Assembly (NCBI GenBank): GCA_039666455.1
Contig: JAVSLW010000009.1
Location: 62,001 to 126,000, forward strand
Reading direction: 5' to 3'
DNA: 64,000 nucleotides
Source: Methanobacterium sp.
Lineage (GTDB): Archaea > Methanobacteriota > Methanobacteria > Methanobacteriales > Methanobacteriaceae
Below, piece by piece: positions 19,570 through 29,494 of the stretch; position 1 is the first letter of the stretch, and each line of letters opens with the position of its first letter. The notes under the pieces are model-generated. The model searched no databases. It saw only the letters and a list, made by a program, of their open reading frames with translations, and was not told the DNA's origin. The translations under genes and the position numbers were made by a program.

Positions 19570-20478
19570 ATGACAAATAAAACACATCCTAATGTAAGTG
19601 TAATACTTCCAACTTATAATAGGGCCCATTTAATTAAAAGATCTATTGACAGTATTTTAGATCAAACCTACGCTGATTTTGAGATTATTATTGTTGATGA
19701 TGGATCAACTGATAACACAAAAGAAATAATTGAACAATATACTGATGAAAGAATAAGATATATTGGGCATGAAATAAATAAGGGCGCGCCTAGCGCTATG
19801 AATACTGGCATAAAAAACTCTAAAGGGGATTTTTTGTCTTTTCAGGGTAGTGATGATAAATGGTTACCAGAAAAGCTTCAAAAGGAAATGCTTATATTCA
19901 AGGAATCTTCTTCAGATGTAGGAGTAGTTTATTCAGGAATATGGAGTATTGAAAAAAATGAAATAAAATACAAACCAGATTCCAGTATTCAAAAGAAAGA
20001 AGGAATAATCCATGATGAACTTCTCAAAGGAAATTTTGTAAATGGATTAAGTTCCGTTAAGAAGGAATGTTTCGAAAAATGTGGATTATTTGATGAAAAT
20101 TTATTTGGACTAGAAGATTGGGAGTTATATATTAGAATTTCAAAAAATTATGAATTTAGGATTGTTGATGAACCTTTAATGATTGCTTATAATGCTGAAG
20201 GTAATATATCTTCTAATTATCTCAAACTTTTTAATGCTAAAAAAATAATTATTGATAAGCATTTTAAAGAATTTTCCAAAGACAAAAAAGTTTTAGCTAT
20301 AAATTATGGAATTTTAGGTTCGCTCTTATTTTTAAGCGAAGAGAAAAAAAAAGCGAGAAGTTATTTCATTGATGCTATTAAATTAGATTTTAATTTGAAA
20401 TATATTTTTGCCTATTTATTATCCTATTTTGGAAAAAAAATGTATACTCAAGTTTTAGGCTATTATCAAAAAAATTGA
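19570..20478 (+). CDS. family 2 glycosyltransferase
   Basis: 302 aa. The GT-A fold is shown by SVILPTYNRAHLIKRSIDSI, IIIVDDGSTDNTKEIIEQY, FQGSDDKWLPEK (metal site) and LFGLEDWELYIRISKN. No membrane helix is present, so the protein is soluble or peripheral. It follows the acetyltransferase by 7 nt and the flippase further upstream, which suggests a glycan assembly operon. Donor and acceptor sugars cannot be told from sequence. Confidence 0.85.
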   Translation: MTNKTHPNVSVILPTYNRAHLIKRSIDSILDQTYADFEIIIVDDGSTDNTKEIIEQYTDERIRYIGHEINKGAPSAMNTGIKNSKGDFLSFQGSDDKWLPEKLQKEMLIFKESSSDVGVVYSGIWSIEKNEIKYKPDSSIQKKEGIIHDELLKGNFVNGLSSVKKECFEKCGLFDENLFGLEDWELYIRISKNYEFRIVDEPLMIAYNAEGNISSNYLKLFNAKKIIIDKHFKEFSKDKKVLAINYGILGSLLFLSEEKKKARSYFIDAIKLDFNLKYIFAYLLSYFGKKMYTQVLGYYQKN

Positions 20479-20488
20479 TAATCAATTT

Positions 20489-20707
20489 TTAATTATAACT
20501 TATTATCTTTTTAGTGTTGTTTAACTTATTATCTTCCTTTTGAAGCGCAAGTTCCCTTACCAGATCTGTAATTTCATTTTCCATACTTTCAATCATGGTG
20601 TAGATCTTGAAAATTAAATAATAACATCCAAAAAGCCCCAATATCAGTACAACGTCAAGTCCTCTTCCAATTCCTACTGCAGCTGCAAAAACACCTGTTA
20701 CAAGCAC
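20489..20707 (-). pseudogene. N-terminally truncated DUF2304 gene
   Basis: The 72 residues shown match the C-terminal half of the intact DUF2304 protein at 22584-22955 almost exactly over GIGRGLDVVLILGLFGCYY and the following MIESM-EITDLVRELALQ. The first two membrane helices are missing. The frame is open a little further upstream (IGEYADKIVLVTG) but no start with an RBS is seen. It looks like a duplicated, decayed copy left at the edge of the glycan region. Confidence 0.7.
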
Positions 20708-20951
20708 TATTTTATCTGCATATTCTCCTATTAAACAAAATTTTCTTTAAAGATAATTATGGTGTTTAAATTAAAATGATATAAATCCTTTTATTAAAAT
20801 ATGATATATAATTATTACTACTTTGTTATCTACAATTAAGCTTAAAAGTATTTAAAACCATAAACCTCCTGCACAACTAATTATATAAATTCTTAGAGCT
20901 TAGATTATGATATGACGCACAACCATAAAAAACTATCCGAAGATTATTCAA

Positions 20952-20972
20952 CAACCTTTTAAGAAAAGGTTG
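20952..20972. repeat. palindrome related to the element at 47957-47986
   Basis: Stem CAACCTTTT / AAAAGGTTG (9 bp) with a 3-nt loop. The right arm plus flank (AAAAGGTTGATCAAAAG, 20964-20980) matches the reverse complement of 47957-47973 at 16 of 17 positions, so this is one of at least two dispersed copies of a palindromic element in the window. Confidence 0.6.
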
Positions 20973-20991
20973 ATCAAAAGATGCTTTGGAT

Positions 20992-21012
20992 GAACCCTTT
21001 TTTAAAGGGTTC
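20992..21012. repeat. second palindrome, GAACCCTTT stem
   Basis: Stem GAACCCTTT / AAAGGGTTC (9 bp) around a TTT loop, 19 nt after the preceding hairpin. It is similar in design to its neighbour (T-rich centre, short stem) but differs in sequence. It could act as a terminator or be part of the same palindromic element family. Confidence 0.55.
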
Positions 21013-21200
21013 TTAAAAATATTCACAGGATTTACTCAAGATGAATAACAGAATATTCAGAAGATAAACGAAGTGTATGAATCAGAAATATTGATGAGTT
21101 GTTGGAGATTCTATCTTACAAAGTAGTTAGAAGTTGAGAATTCGTAAGGAGAAGTATTTTCAGGTTATAATTACGCAAGAGATCTATTGCCTATCACTTG

Positions 21201-21557
21201 CTATTCCTCACCAATGATATCTTCTATCTCTAAGAGCACATCATTTACAAATACTTCATCACATTCTATTGGCTCCTCTTTGTCTGAAAGAAGCAGATGA
21301 AATGGAAACGTTCTAATATCTTTCCAATGCGGTGCATTATCCCATCTACGTATCATTTTATCATTTCCTTGGAGATGGTAGGAATATCTCCGATAATTTT
21401 CTCCTATGCCTTCATTCACATAGAGCACGTACCCCTTTTTCAATATCGCCTTTGCCCGTAGCGATTGCGTTTTTGGCTCTATGATCATCGCAATAATCTC
21501 TATGTCTATGACAAGGTCGCTGGATGATAACACTGCTAAAATACTTGATACCGTCAT
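21201..21557 (-). CDS. TumE/DUF6516-family toxin-like protein
   Basis: 118 aa. The family signature is visible: an RYSYHLQ strand, then MIRRWDNAPHWKDIRTFPFH, close to the family pattern in which an RWDN motif precedes a TFPHHxH motif, then an acidic C-terminus. DUF6516 proteins are annotated as TumE-type toxins of two-gene toxin-antitoxin systems. It overlaps the upstream gene by ATGA, the coupling expected of such a pair. The consensus second and third His of the TFPHHxH motif are here F-x-L, so activity may be changed. Confidence 0.7.
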   Translation of the reverse strand: MTVSSILAVLSSSDLVIDIEIIAMIIEPKTQSLRAKAILKKGYVLYVNEGIGENYRRYSYHLQGNDKMIRRWDNAPHWKDIRTFPFHLLLSDKEEPIECDEVFVNDVLLEIEDIIGEE

Positions 21558-21880
21558 TTAATTTTGCCTTTAACTCGATTTTCTACTTCAGCCCAATATC
21601 TAAGCGCCTCTTCATAACTCTCCCACTGTATGAAATCATCCCATTCCTCAAATACTTCCTCATCTTTCCTTTTATCGATGGTATCCTTAAATTCCTGAAA
21701 ATCGACCCTGTATCTCCTCTTCATTTCGCTTATTTTCTTCTCATAGTAAGAAATTTTATTTCTTGCTTGCTCCCGTATTATTCCTACAAGAGCATCCTTT
21801 TCGTCTTTAAATAAACCAATCCTTACCAATTCCTCTATCGGTGCAAACACTTCTTTTGATACCTTAACATATTCTCCCAT
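21554..21880 (-). CDS. antitoxin-like partner of the TumE-type protein
   Basis: 108 aa. It begins MGEYVKVSKEVFAPIEELVR, resembling a short ribbon or helix DNA-binding start, followed by a long coiled region and a C-terminal EEVFEEWDDFIQWESYEEAL. The ATG at 21880 is chosen because GGTGA lies 5 nt upstream. The acidic 'EW-D-F-W' C-terminal segment is shared in pattern with the proteins at 22042-22329 and 24652-24960. It probably neutralises the overlapping downstream toxin; this rests on gene order only. Confidence 0.65.
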   Translation of the reverse strand: MGEYVKVSKEVFAPIEELVRIGLFKDEKDALVGIIREQARNKISYYEKKISEMKRRYRVDFQEFKDTIDKRKDEEVFEEWDDFIQWESYEEALRYWAEVENRVKGKIK

Positions 21881-22041
21881 GACTATCACCTTCAAAAACA
21901 TGAAGCTCAGAATCATCAGTTAGTTTTATTATGAGACGAATAAACCCTTTATCCGTACCTGTGAACTTTTTTACAATCCTAACTTCTTTAGTATAGGCAA
22001 ATTTATTGGCTTTCTATTTAAAAAATCGAAATAATCATCTA

Positions 22042-22329
22042 TCATCCAATGGCCTCTATCAATGCCTTCGTTTCATTCTTAAGCTCATTGAATATTTCCC
22101 ATGATGCTTTCCATTCCATGAAATCCATGTTATCTCCAAGTTCACCTGATTTAAACTCCTTGTAAAATTCTTCTGATTCCATACCATACTTTCTATTGAA
22201 ATAATCCATATTCTTTTGAAGTTCATCAATTTTTTGATTTAATTTCTCTATTCTGGCTTTTAGGGCTTTTATAACTATATTTTTCACTTGATTTTCAGGA
22301 ATCGTAGTGTTTTTTACTACAAAAGCCAC
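22042..22329 (-). CDS. orphan antitoxin-like coiled-coil protein
   Basis: 95 aa with GTG start at 22329 (GGTGA 5 nt upstream; an earlier GTG at 22338 overlaps the RBS). The middle is coiled coil (KARIEKLNQKIDELQKNMDY), followed by KYGMESEEFYKEFKSGELGD and MDFMEWKASWEIF. The same motif order occurs in the 24652-24960 protein, so they are paralogues. No toxin gene lies next to it now, so it is either an orphan antitoxin or has another role. Confidence 0.65.
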   Translation of the reverse strand: MAFVVKNTTIPENQVKNIVIKALKARIEKLNQKIDELQKNMDYFNRKYGMESEEFYKEFKSGELGDNMDFMEWKASWEIFNELKNETKALIEAIG

Positions 22330-22457
22330 CTTGATCACCTTATTTTTCTTTTTTATGTACTATAAATTTATCTAATTGTATTTATGTTTAACATTTAAAA
22401 TAAACTTTATTTTTCCAATAGATTTTCAGTAATTTTCAATATTTAAAGTTGTTAGAA

Positions 22458-22589
22458 GGGGCTGTCTAATAATTCAAAATCAGTGAAAATAAAACTCAAA
22501 AAAACACCAGCTCCACAAAAACTTATAAAAAATCACTTAAAAACAAGTAAATGCCCGATGAAATATCCTATTTTCATATGTTTTCACTT
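22458..22589 (+). mobile_element. probable insertion-sequence remnant (left end)
   Basis: GGGCTGTCTAATAATTC at 22458 resembles the terminal repeat of common prokaryotic insertion sequences. About 90 nt later an ATG opens MPDEISYFHMFSL, like the start of a transposase, then meets TGA inside the end of the DUF2304 gene. The rest of the element is absent. This is a call from pattern memory only. Confidence 0.35.
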
Positions 22590-22955
22590 TGATTCTTTTT
22601 TAGAAGTAACGTCTGATTTTGATTTGATATTTTCCCTTTGAAGTGCAAGTTCCCTTACCAGATCTGTAATTTCCTTTTCCATGCTTTCAATCATGGTGTA
22701 GATCTTGAAAACCAAATAGTAACATCCAAATAGTCCTAATATTAATACTACATCAAGCCCTCTTCCAATTCCTGCAAAAGATGCAAATAGATTGGTTGCT
22801 CCAGGATCCAGTGATACATAAATAACCCCAATCCATATCAGTATCCATAAAGATAACATCCCTATGGTCATCTTTCCTTCTCTAAACCTTAAAATGGCTA
22901 AAATTATGGCAATTAACCCAATAATTGATCCTATTATTTGATATAGAAATATCAT
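22584..22955 (-). CDS. DUF2304 membrane protein
   Basis: 123 aa with three membrane helices (about 4-22, 32-50 and 64-85) and a cytosolic coiled C-terminus (MIESMEKEITDLVRELALQ). DUF2304 proteins are usually encoded next to dolichyl-phosphate-type GT2 enzymes and are thought to be their membrane anchors. Here the start overlaps the GT2 stop by ATGA, which supports that pairing. A truncated copy lies at 20489-20707. Confidence 0.85.
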   Translation of the reverse strand: MIFLYQIIGSIIGLIAIILAILRFREGKMTIGMLSLWILIWIGVIYVSLDPGATNLFASFAGIGRGLDVVLILGLFGCYYLVFKIYTMIESMEKEITDLVRELALQRENIKSKSDVTSKKESK

Positions 22956-23758
22956 GATAACACCCGTCTAAATAAATTCATTATTAATTTAAATAAAATC
23001 TTAAGACCCACCTTTAAATTTGTCCCTTTGGCCATTGAATAATCTGTGTATATGGTTTTTATAGGCACTTCTTTAAGTTTTAAGTCATGCCTTTTTACTT
23101 CCCCCATTATCTCTGAAATTACACCAAAACCTCTTGAATGTATTTCAAAAACCTGTGCAGCTTTTCTATCAAAGGCTTTAAACCCTGTTTGAGAGTCCTT
23201 TACACGAACACCGTAAAAAATCCATGTTATAATGTTCATAATCTGATTTCCAAGCTTTTTAGAAAGTGGCATTTCTTCAAAATTCCTGTAACCGTTTACA
23301 ATGTCTGCATCTCCTTTTATTATGGGGACTAATAATGAATTTATGTCATCTGGATCATGCTGACCGTCTGCATCGAATGTTACTATCAAATCGGCGTTCT
23401 TCTGGAGCGCTGCTTCTATCCCTGTCTTAAGAGCTGCACCTACTCCTCTATTAATGCTGTGCCTGTAAATAAATCCTTTATAGTTTTCAAGCAAATCATT
23501 GGCTATTTTGTAGGTTTCATCAGAGGATCCGTCGTCTACAACTATAATATTCCAATTTCTTTCTTTAAGTTCTTCAATGACGTTTCCAATGACTTTACTT
23601 TCATTATATGCAGGTAAAACTATGTATACTTCTGCACTCAGATTCCTGAAAGCAGGATCATCATTTGAATTTCCAAGCATCTGATCACTATGGTTTTTAA
23701 TTTTAATTAAAATTTCATCCAATAAGAACATTTGCATAACTTTAAGTTGAACTATCAT
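22952..23758 (-). CDS. family 2 glycosyltransferase, dolichyl-phosphate sugar synthase-like
   Basis: 268 aa. EVYIVLPAYNESKVIGNVIE, IIVVDDGSSDETYKIAN and VTFDADGQHDPDDI (catalytic DxD) identify a DPM1/GtrB-type synthase that loads a sugar onto a polyprenyl phosphate. No C-terminal membrane helices are present; the overlapping DUF2304 gene likely supplies the anchor. The ATG at 23758 is preferred, since the upstream start at 23803 would overlap the flavoprotein gene by 35 nt. Products would feed GT-C enzymes such as the two broken ones in this region. Confidence 0.82.
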   Translation of the reverse strand: MIVQLKVMQMFLLDEILIKIKNHSDQMLGNSNDDPAFRNLSAEVYIVLPAYNESKVIGNVIEELKERNWNIIVVDDGSSDETYKIANDLLENYKGFIYRHSINRGVGAALKTGIEAALQKNADLIVTFDADGQHDPDDINSLLVPIIKGDADIVNGYRNFEEMPLSKKLGNQIMNIITWIFYGVRVKDSQTGFKAFDRKAAQVFEIHSRGFGVISEIMGEVKRHDLKLKEVPIKTIYTDYSMAKGTNLKVGLKILFKLIMNLFRRVLS

Positions 23759-23768
23759 ATCTGAAAAA

Positions 23769-24353
23769 TTAATTATAAATCTTTTTTGCAAGCTCTGCAA
23801 CACGTTTACCCAGGTTTTTAGAGGTTTCTATACCTATTTCGTCTTTTTCAACATCTCCTGCAGGGCCTGCTGCTCCAGTTCCGCCATAATGAGCAAGAGG
23901 AGAACCATCACCAACCACAATCGCATCATGGATGAGTAAAAATTCATGTATCGCTGTAATTGTTGTCTCTTGGCCTCCATTTCGTGAAGCACCCACAGCT
24001 ATTGCTCCACAAACCTTATCTTTTAATTTAAAATCAGCGCGAAGAGGTCTTGATCTATCTATCATTATTTTAAGCTGTGCTGAAACATTTCCAAAGTAAA
24101 CAGGACTTCCAATGATTAATCCATGAGCATCTTTTAGTTTATTGAGAATATCATTAATATCATCATCTTTAGGGCATTCTCCAGTTAATTTACATATATC
24201 GCATGCATTACAGGGTTCCATTTCTAATTTCCCTAAATGAATACTTTCAACATCGACACCAGCTTCTTGTGCAGCTTCTAATGATTTTTCAACAAGATAT
24301 GCTGTATTTCCCTCTTTTCTTGGACTTCCTATAATTCCTATTACTTTGACCAT
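23769..24353 (-). CDS. iron-sulfur flavoprotein / NADPH-dependent FMN reductase family
   Basis: 194 aa. The FMN-phosphate loop GIIGSPRKEGNTAYLVEKSL, the compact cysteine motif CNACDICKLTGEC (cluster site of archaeal iron-sulfur flavoproteins) and GSPVYFGNVSAQLKIMIDRS are all present. Such proteins move electrons from ferredoxin or reduce O2/peroxide in methanogens. The ATG at 24353 has GGTG 6 nt upstream; the earlier TTG does not. It lies just upstream of the GT2 gene with 10 nt between, but a functional link is not implied. Confidence 0.85.
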   Translation of the reverse strand: MVKVIGIIGSPRKEGNTAYLVEKSLEAAQEAGVDVESIHLGKLEMEPCNACDICKLTGECPKDDDINDILNKLKDAHGLIIGSPVYFGNVSAQLKIMIDRSRPLRADFKLKDKVCGAIAVGASRNGGQETTITAIHEFLLIHDAIVVGDGSPLAHYGGTGAAGPAGDVEKDEIGIETSKNLGKRVAELAKKIYN

Positions 24354-24651
24354 ATTTTTCACCAATTTGATATAAAACGTGTATTAAATGTGTTTAATCT
24401 GGAGTTTTTAAACACATATTACCATTTAATTGTATATTGCTTTTTTAATTAGTATGAACAATTATAGTTTAAATCCTTTTTCAAATTAGAAATAAAGAAA
24501 TGTATCGTGCATAATGTTTATGATAATAATTCAAACTGCAAATTTTTTAAAAATCCACATATACCTGATGTTTGGGATACTATAAAACAGTAATATTATT
24601 TAAGCAAATTTTTATAATATATTACAAACAAAGAAAAGTTTGGTGGTAATT

Positions 24652-24960
24652 TTGGCTGACGTTATCTCTAAAATTAAAATTCTGGAAGAATTGGCAAAAT
24701 TAGGCTCAGATGATGAAGTTTTCATAAATGCCATTGATAAATTAACTAAATATAAAATTAATGAGCTTGAAAAAGATATTAATGATATTGAAATCAGTTT
24801 AAAGGAATTTGAAGAGAAATATGGATTAGAATCCACAGAGTTCATCAAAAAATTTGAATCTGGTGAAATGGGTGATGAGATGGACTTTATGGAATGGGCT
24901 TCGCTATATGATATGAAAGAAAGGCTGAAAAATAGGCTGAATATCGTAAAAGGTGTGTGA
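24652..24960 (+). CDS. antitoxin-like coiled-coil protein (paralogue of 22042-22329)
   Basis: 102 aa, TTG start at 24652 with GGTGG 5 nt upstream. The helix-rich start is followed by a coiled coil and KYGLESTEFIKKFESGEMGD with MDFMEWASLYDMKERL. The motif series is the same as in the minus-strand protein at 22042-22329. Its stop is directly followed by the ATG of a TumE-like toxin remnant, so it was once the first gene of a toxin-antitoxin pair. Confidence 0.7.
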   Translation: MADVISKIKILEELAKLGSDDEVFINAIDKLTKYKINELEKDINDIEISLKEFEEKYGLESTEFIKKFESGEMGDEMDFMEWASLYDMKERLKNRLNIVKGV

Positions 24961-25086
24961 ATGATTCAAAGCTTTTTTTCTAAAATTAAAACTTTCCCTA
25001 ACCATGTTCATGTTGGTAAAGACGTTCACCCACATGAAGATTTTGATATTTTCGAGATAATGGAATTAATAGAAAAAGAAATCTGA
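24961..25086 (+). pseudogene. remnant of a TumE/DUF6516 toxin
   Basis: 41 codons. KTFPNHVHVGKDVHPHEDFD matches the conserved C-terminal motif of DUF6516 proteins; the N-terminal two thirds are missing (relatives are about 110-120 aa). The ATG starts right at the antitoxin stop, in the order expected of the intact pair. It is probably non-functional as a toxin. Confidence 0.65.
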
Positions 25087-25104
25087 ATTCTTCTGTACTC
25101 TATT

Positions 25105-25202
25105 CTAAGAGAACCACTGGCTTGATCAGGTCTCGAGGTTTCTCTTTCATCAGGATGAAGGCATCTTCTACATTATAGTCAGTTACAAAAGTTTTTAAAT
25201 TC
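25105..25202 (-). pseudogene. C-terminal tail of a zinc-type alcohol dehydrogenase
   Basis: The minus strand reads TFVTDYNVEDAFILMKEKP then RDLIKPVVLLE and stop, closely resembling the last 30 residues of zinc-dependent alcohol dehydrogenases. A TAG lies in frame just upstream and no further dehydrogenase sequence is seen. It is a degraded fragment beside the toxin remnant. Confidence 0.55.
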
Positions 25203-25318
25203 TAAGCATCACGATATGGAAAAAGTAAATTTAAGCTCATTTGTGTGACTTTTTGAATATAAAGTCCATGTATTATGTTCTTGACTATAAACACAGATTA
25301 ATCTGATTTTAAAATCAA

Positions 25319-25663
25319 TCATTTTTTGAGTATATTCTCCAGTACAACTGCATTATTATGCTTTTTATCTTTTGCAGAATAAATTAGAGTTACTTTTCCC
25401 TTATCTTTTTCAATTTCCTTTATTTTATCAATTAATTCTTTTTTATCCTCTAATTCCTTTTTACATCTGTTTTCAAATTCATTCCATTTTCCAGGATCAT
25501 GTGAAAACCATTTTCGAAGATCATCACTTGGTGCAATCTCTTTCATCCAGAAATCCAGATGTGCTTTCTCTTTAGACGCTCCTCGTGGCCATAATTTATC
25601 TACAAGGATTCTAAATCCATCATCTTTGCTAGAGGATTCATATGCCCTTTTTATCTTTATCAT
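25319..25663 (-). CDS. DUF488 family protein (YeaO-like)
   Basis: 114 aa, normal length for the short DUF488 group. It shows IKRAYES, ILVDKLWPRGASKEKAHLD, WMKEIAPSDDLRKWFSHDP and a C-terminal VTLIYSAKDKKHNNAVVL. The conserved Arg-Trp-Pro-Arg-Gly and His-Asn residues suggest a nucleotide- or phosphate-binding pocket, but no activity is established. It is a single gene with AT-rich flanks. Confidence 0.85.
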   Translation of the reverse strand: MIKIKRAYESSSKDDGFRILVDKLWPRGASKEKAHLDFWMKEIAPSDDLRKWFSHDPGKWNEFENRCKKELEDKKELIDKIKEIEKDKGKVTLIYSAKDKKHNNAVVLENILKK

Positions 25664-25902
25664 TTTATCACTTTTAATAATATAATCAAAATTAATATTA
25701 TATTTTGTGGATCCTGAATAATTTAAACTAAAAAATAACTATTTAAATTAAAAAAAAGAATGGATATTCAAAGAATATTTAAGGACAGCAAGCTTAGAAT
25801 AATGGAATTAATGTTAAATGATGTTCTTAAATTCAGGATGACAATTTAAAATTGAAATAAAAAGTAAAAATATTAATGAAGTAATATGTAATCCAAATTA
25901 TC

Positions 25903-27114
25903 ATGAAAAACAAAGACTATCAGGCATTAACTCCAGCAGAAGATGCCTTAAATATTATTAGAAAATGTTTTCAAAATGAAAAAAGGGGAAATATAAAGGC
26001 AAGAGATGATGCTAAAGAAGATTTAAAAAAGTTTCTTGTAAAAACTGATGACGGTTCTTATACTGTAAATTCTAATAAGCGCTTTGGAAAGTCTGAAACG
26101 ATGCATACTTATCATGGAGCTTTAACTGAATCTCTGGAGAAATTTGTAAAGCCTGCAAAACTTAAAGGTAAAAATAAAGTAAGTATACTGGATATATGCA
26201 GCGGATTAGGTTACAATGCTGCTTCTTGCATCGAATTTCTGGATAAAATGACAGAAATTGAAATTGATATGGTTGAAATTTCTCCAGAGACTGTTGGAGC
26301 TGCACTTTTAATTGAAAATCCAGTAAAATCTTATGAAATTATTAAAAGAGTTGTTGAAGAATATTTCTATGAAAAAGGAACTTTGGAGTTTAAATTTCAT
26401 AAATTGGAAATACCTGATAGATTAAATATTAATATTTATATTGAAGATGCAAGAGATTTAGTTAAAAAGTTTCAATATAAAAAAAAGTTTGATGCAATAT
26501 TTTTAGATCCTTTTTCTCCAGCTAAGTCTCCAGAGTTGTATACCCTTGAATTTTTCCTTAAATTAAAAAATCTTTTGAAAAATGATGGAATTATTCTTAC
26601 CTACACTTCTGCAGCCCCTGTAAGGTCTGCAATGGTTCATGCAGGGTTATATGTAGGAGAAGGTCCTCAGTTTGGGCGAAGCGGTGGTACATTAGCAGCT
26701 AAGAATCCTGAAATTATTAAAAAACCACTTTCAATGGATGATGAGCGAATGATTGCGCTTAGTGATGCTGGAATTCCATTTATAGATCCCAAACTTAATG
26801 AATCTTCAAAAAACATTATTAAAATGCGGGAAGATGAACGTAAAGCTGCAAGAGGGCGAACAAGATTTGCATCCACCGTAAAGATACCCATATATTTATA
26901 TAAAGATATTGAAGAAGAGCGACTTAAAAGGAGAGTTCTAAGAAACATTAAAATGTTGGGAATAGATGATTTAAAGTCTGAAGAGGCAAAGTTTATTGTT
27001 TGCCCTCAATTTAATGAATGTATATGTAACTGTGGATATGGTAAAATGAATAATTCTAAAGACAGAATAAATGAAATGATAAAGAGATTGAAGTTAATTT
27101 CTTTAAAAAATTAA
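25903..27114 (+). CDS. MnmC-like SAM-dependent methyltransferase
   Basis: 403 aa. YHGALTESLEKFV precedes the SAM-binding ILDICSGLGYNAASCIEFL. The catalytic-side motif FDAIFLDPFSPAKSPELYT and YTSAAPVRSAMVHAGLYVG match the MnmC/DUF752 methyltransferase domain, which methylates the wobble-uridine side chain of tRNA in bacteria. A C-terminal cysteine-rich tail (CPQFNECICNCGYGK) is added. No RBS is obvious before the ATG, so the message may be leaderless. It is 26 nt from tgtA, which supports a tRNA-modification role. Confidence 0.78.
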   Translation: MKNKDYQALTPAEDALNIIRKCFQNEKRGNIKARDDAKEDLKKFLVKTDDGSYTVNSNKRFGKSETMHTYHGALTESLEKFVKPAKLKGKNKVSILDICSGLGYNAASCIEFLDKMTEIEIDMVEISPETVGAALLIENPVKSYEIIKRVVEEYFYEKGTLEFKFHKLEIPDRLNINIYIEDARDLVKKFQYKKKFDAIFLDPFSPAKSPELYTLEFFLKLKNLLKNDGIILTYTSAAPVRSAMVHAGLYVGEGPQFGRSGGTLAAKNPEIIKKPLSMDDERMIALSDAGIPFIDPKLNESSKNIIKMREDERKAARGRTRFASTVKIPIYLYKDIEEERLKRRVLRNIKMLGIDDLKSEEAKFIVCPQFNECICNCGYGKMNNSKDRINEMIKRLKLISLKN

Positions 27115-27140
27115 ATTTATTGTATTAATAAGGTGAAAAA

Positions 27141-29146
<2,006 letters not shown>

Positions 29147-29147
<1 letters not shown>

Positions 29148-29494
29148 TGATACCTGGTATGGGAATGAATCCCAAACAACTTAAACAAATGCAAAGGGCC
29201 ATGAAACAGATGGGCATGGATATGAAAGATGTTAAAGGTGCCACAGAAGTTATAATTAAGTTTAAAGATAAAGAGATAGTTATAAGTAATCCTAAAGTGA
29301 ATTTAACGGATTTTATGGGGCAGAAAACCTACCAGATCACTGGTAATCCTAAAGAAAGAAAAACTGATGTTGTAATACCAGATGAGGATGTTGAACTTGT
29401 ATCAGCCCAGACAGGAGTTAGCAGAGAAGATGCACTTAATGCACTTAAGGAAACAAATGGAGACCTTGCAGAGGCAATTATGAGGTTAAGCTGA
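29147..29494 (+). CDS. nac: nascent polypeptide-associated complex protein
   Basis: 115 aa. An N-terminal Met/Gln-rich segment (MNPKQLKQMQRAMKQMG) precedes the NAC beta domain (GATEVIIKFKDKEIVI) and a C-terminal UBA domain (VSAQTGVSREDALNALKETN). It binds ribosomes and nascent chains. The start overlaps the tgtA stop by one base, and the next gene starts right after its TGA, so it is part of a tightly packed operon. Confidence 0.93.

Larger units (their letters stand above)
20708..21200. other. 493-bp gap with two hairpins, no gene recognised
   Basis: AT-rich, with only short broken frames. Two perfect inverted repeats stand out at 20952-20972 and 20992-21012 and are listed separately. A short open stretch near 21029-21120 is interrupted by stops and does not resemble a known protein. 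The 3' end of the TumE-like gene begins at 21201. Confidence 0.5.
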
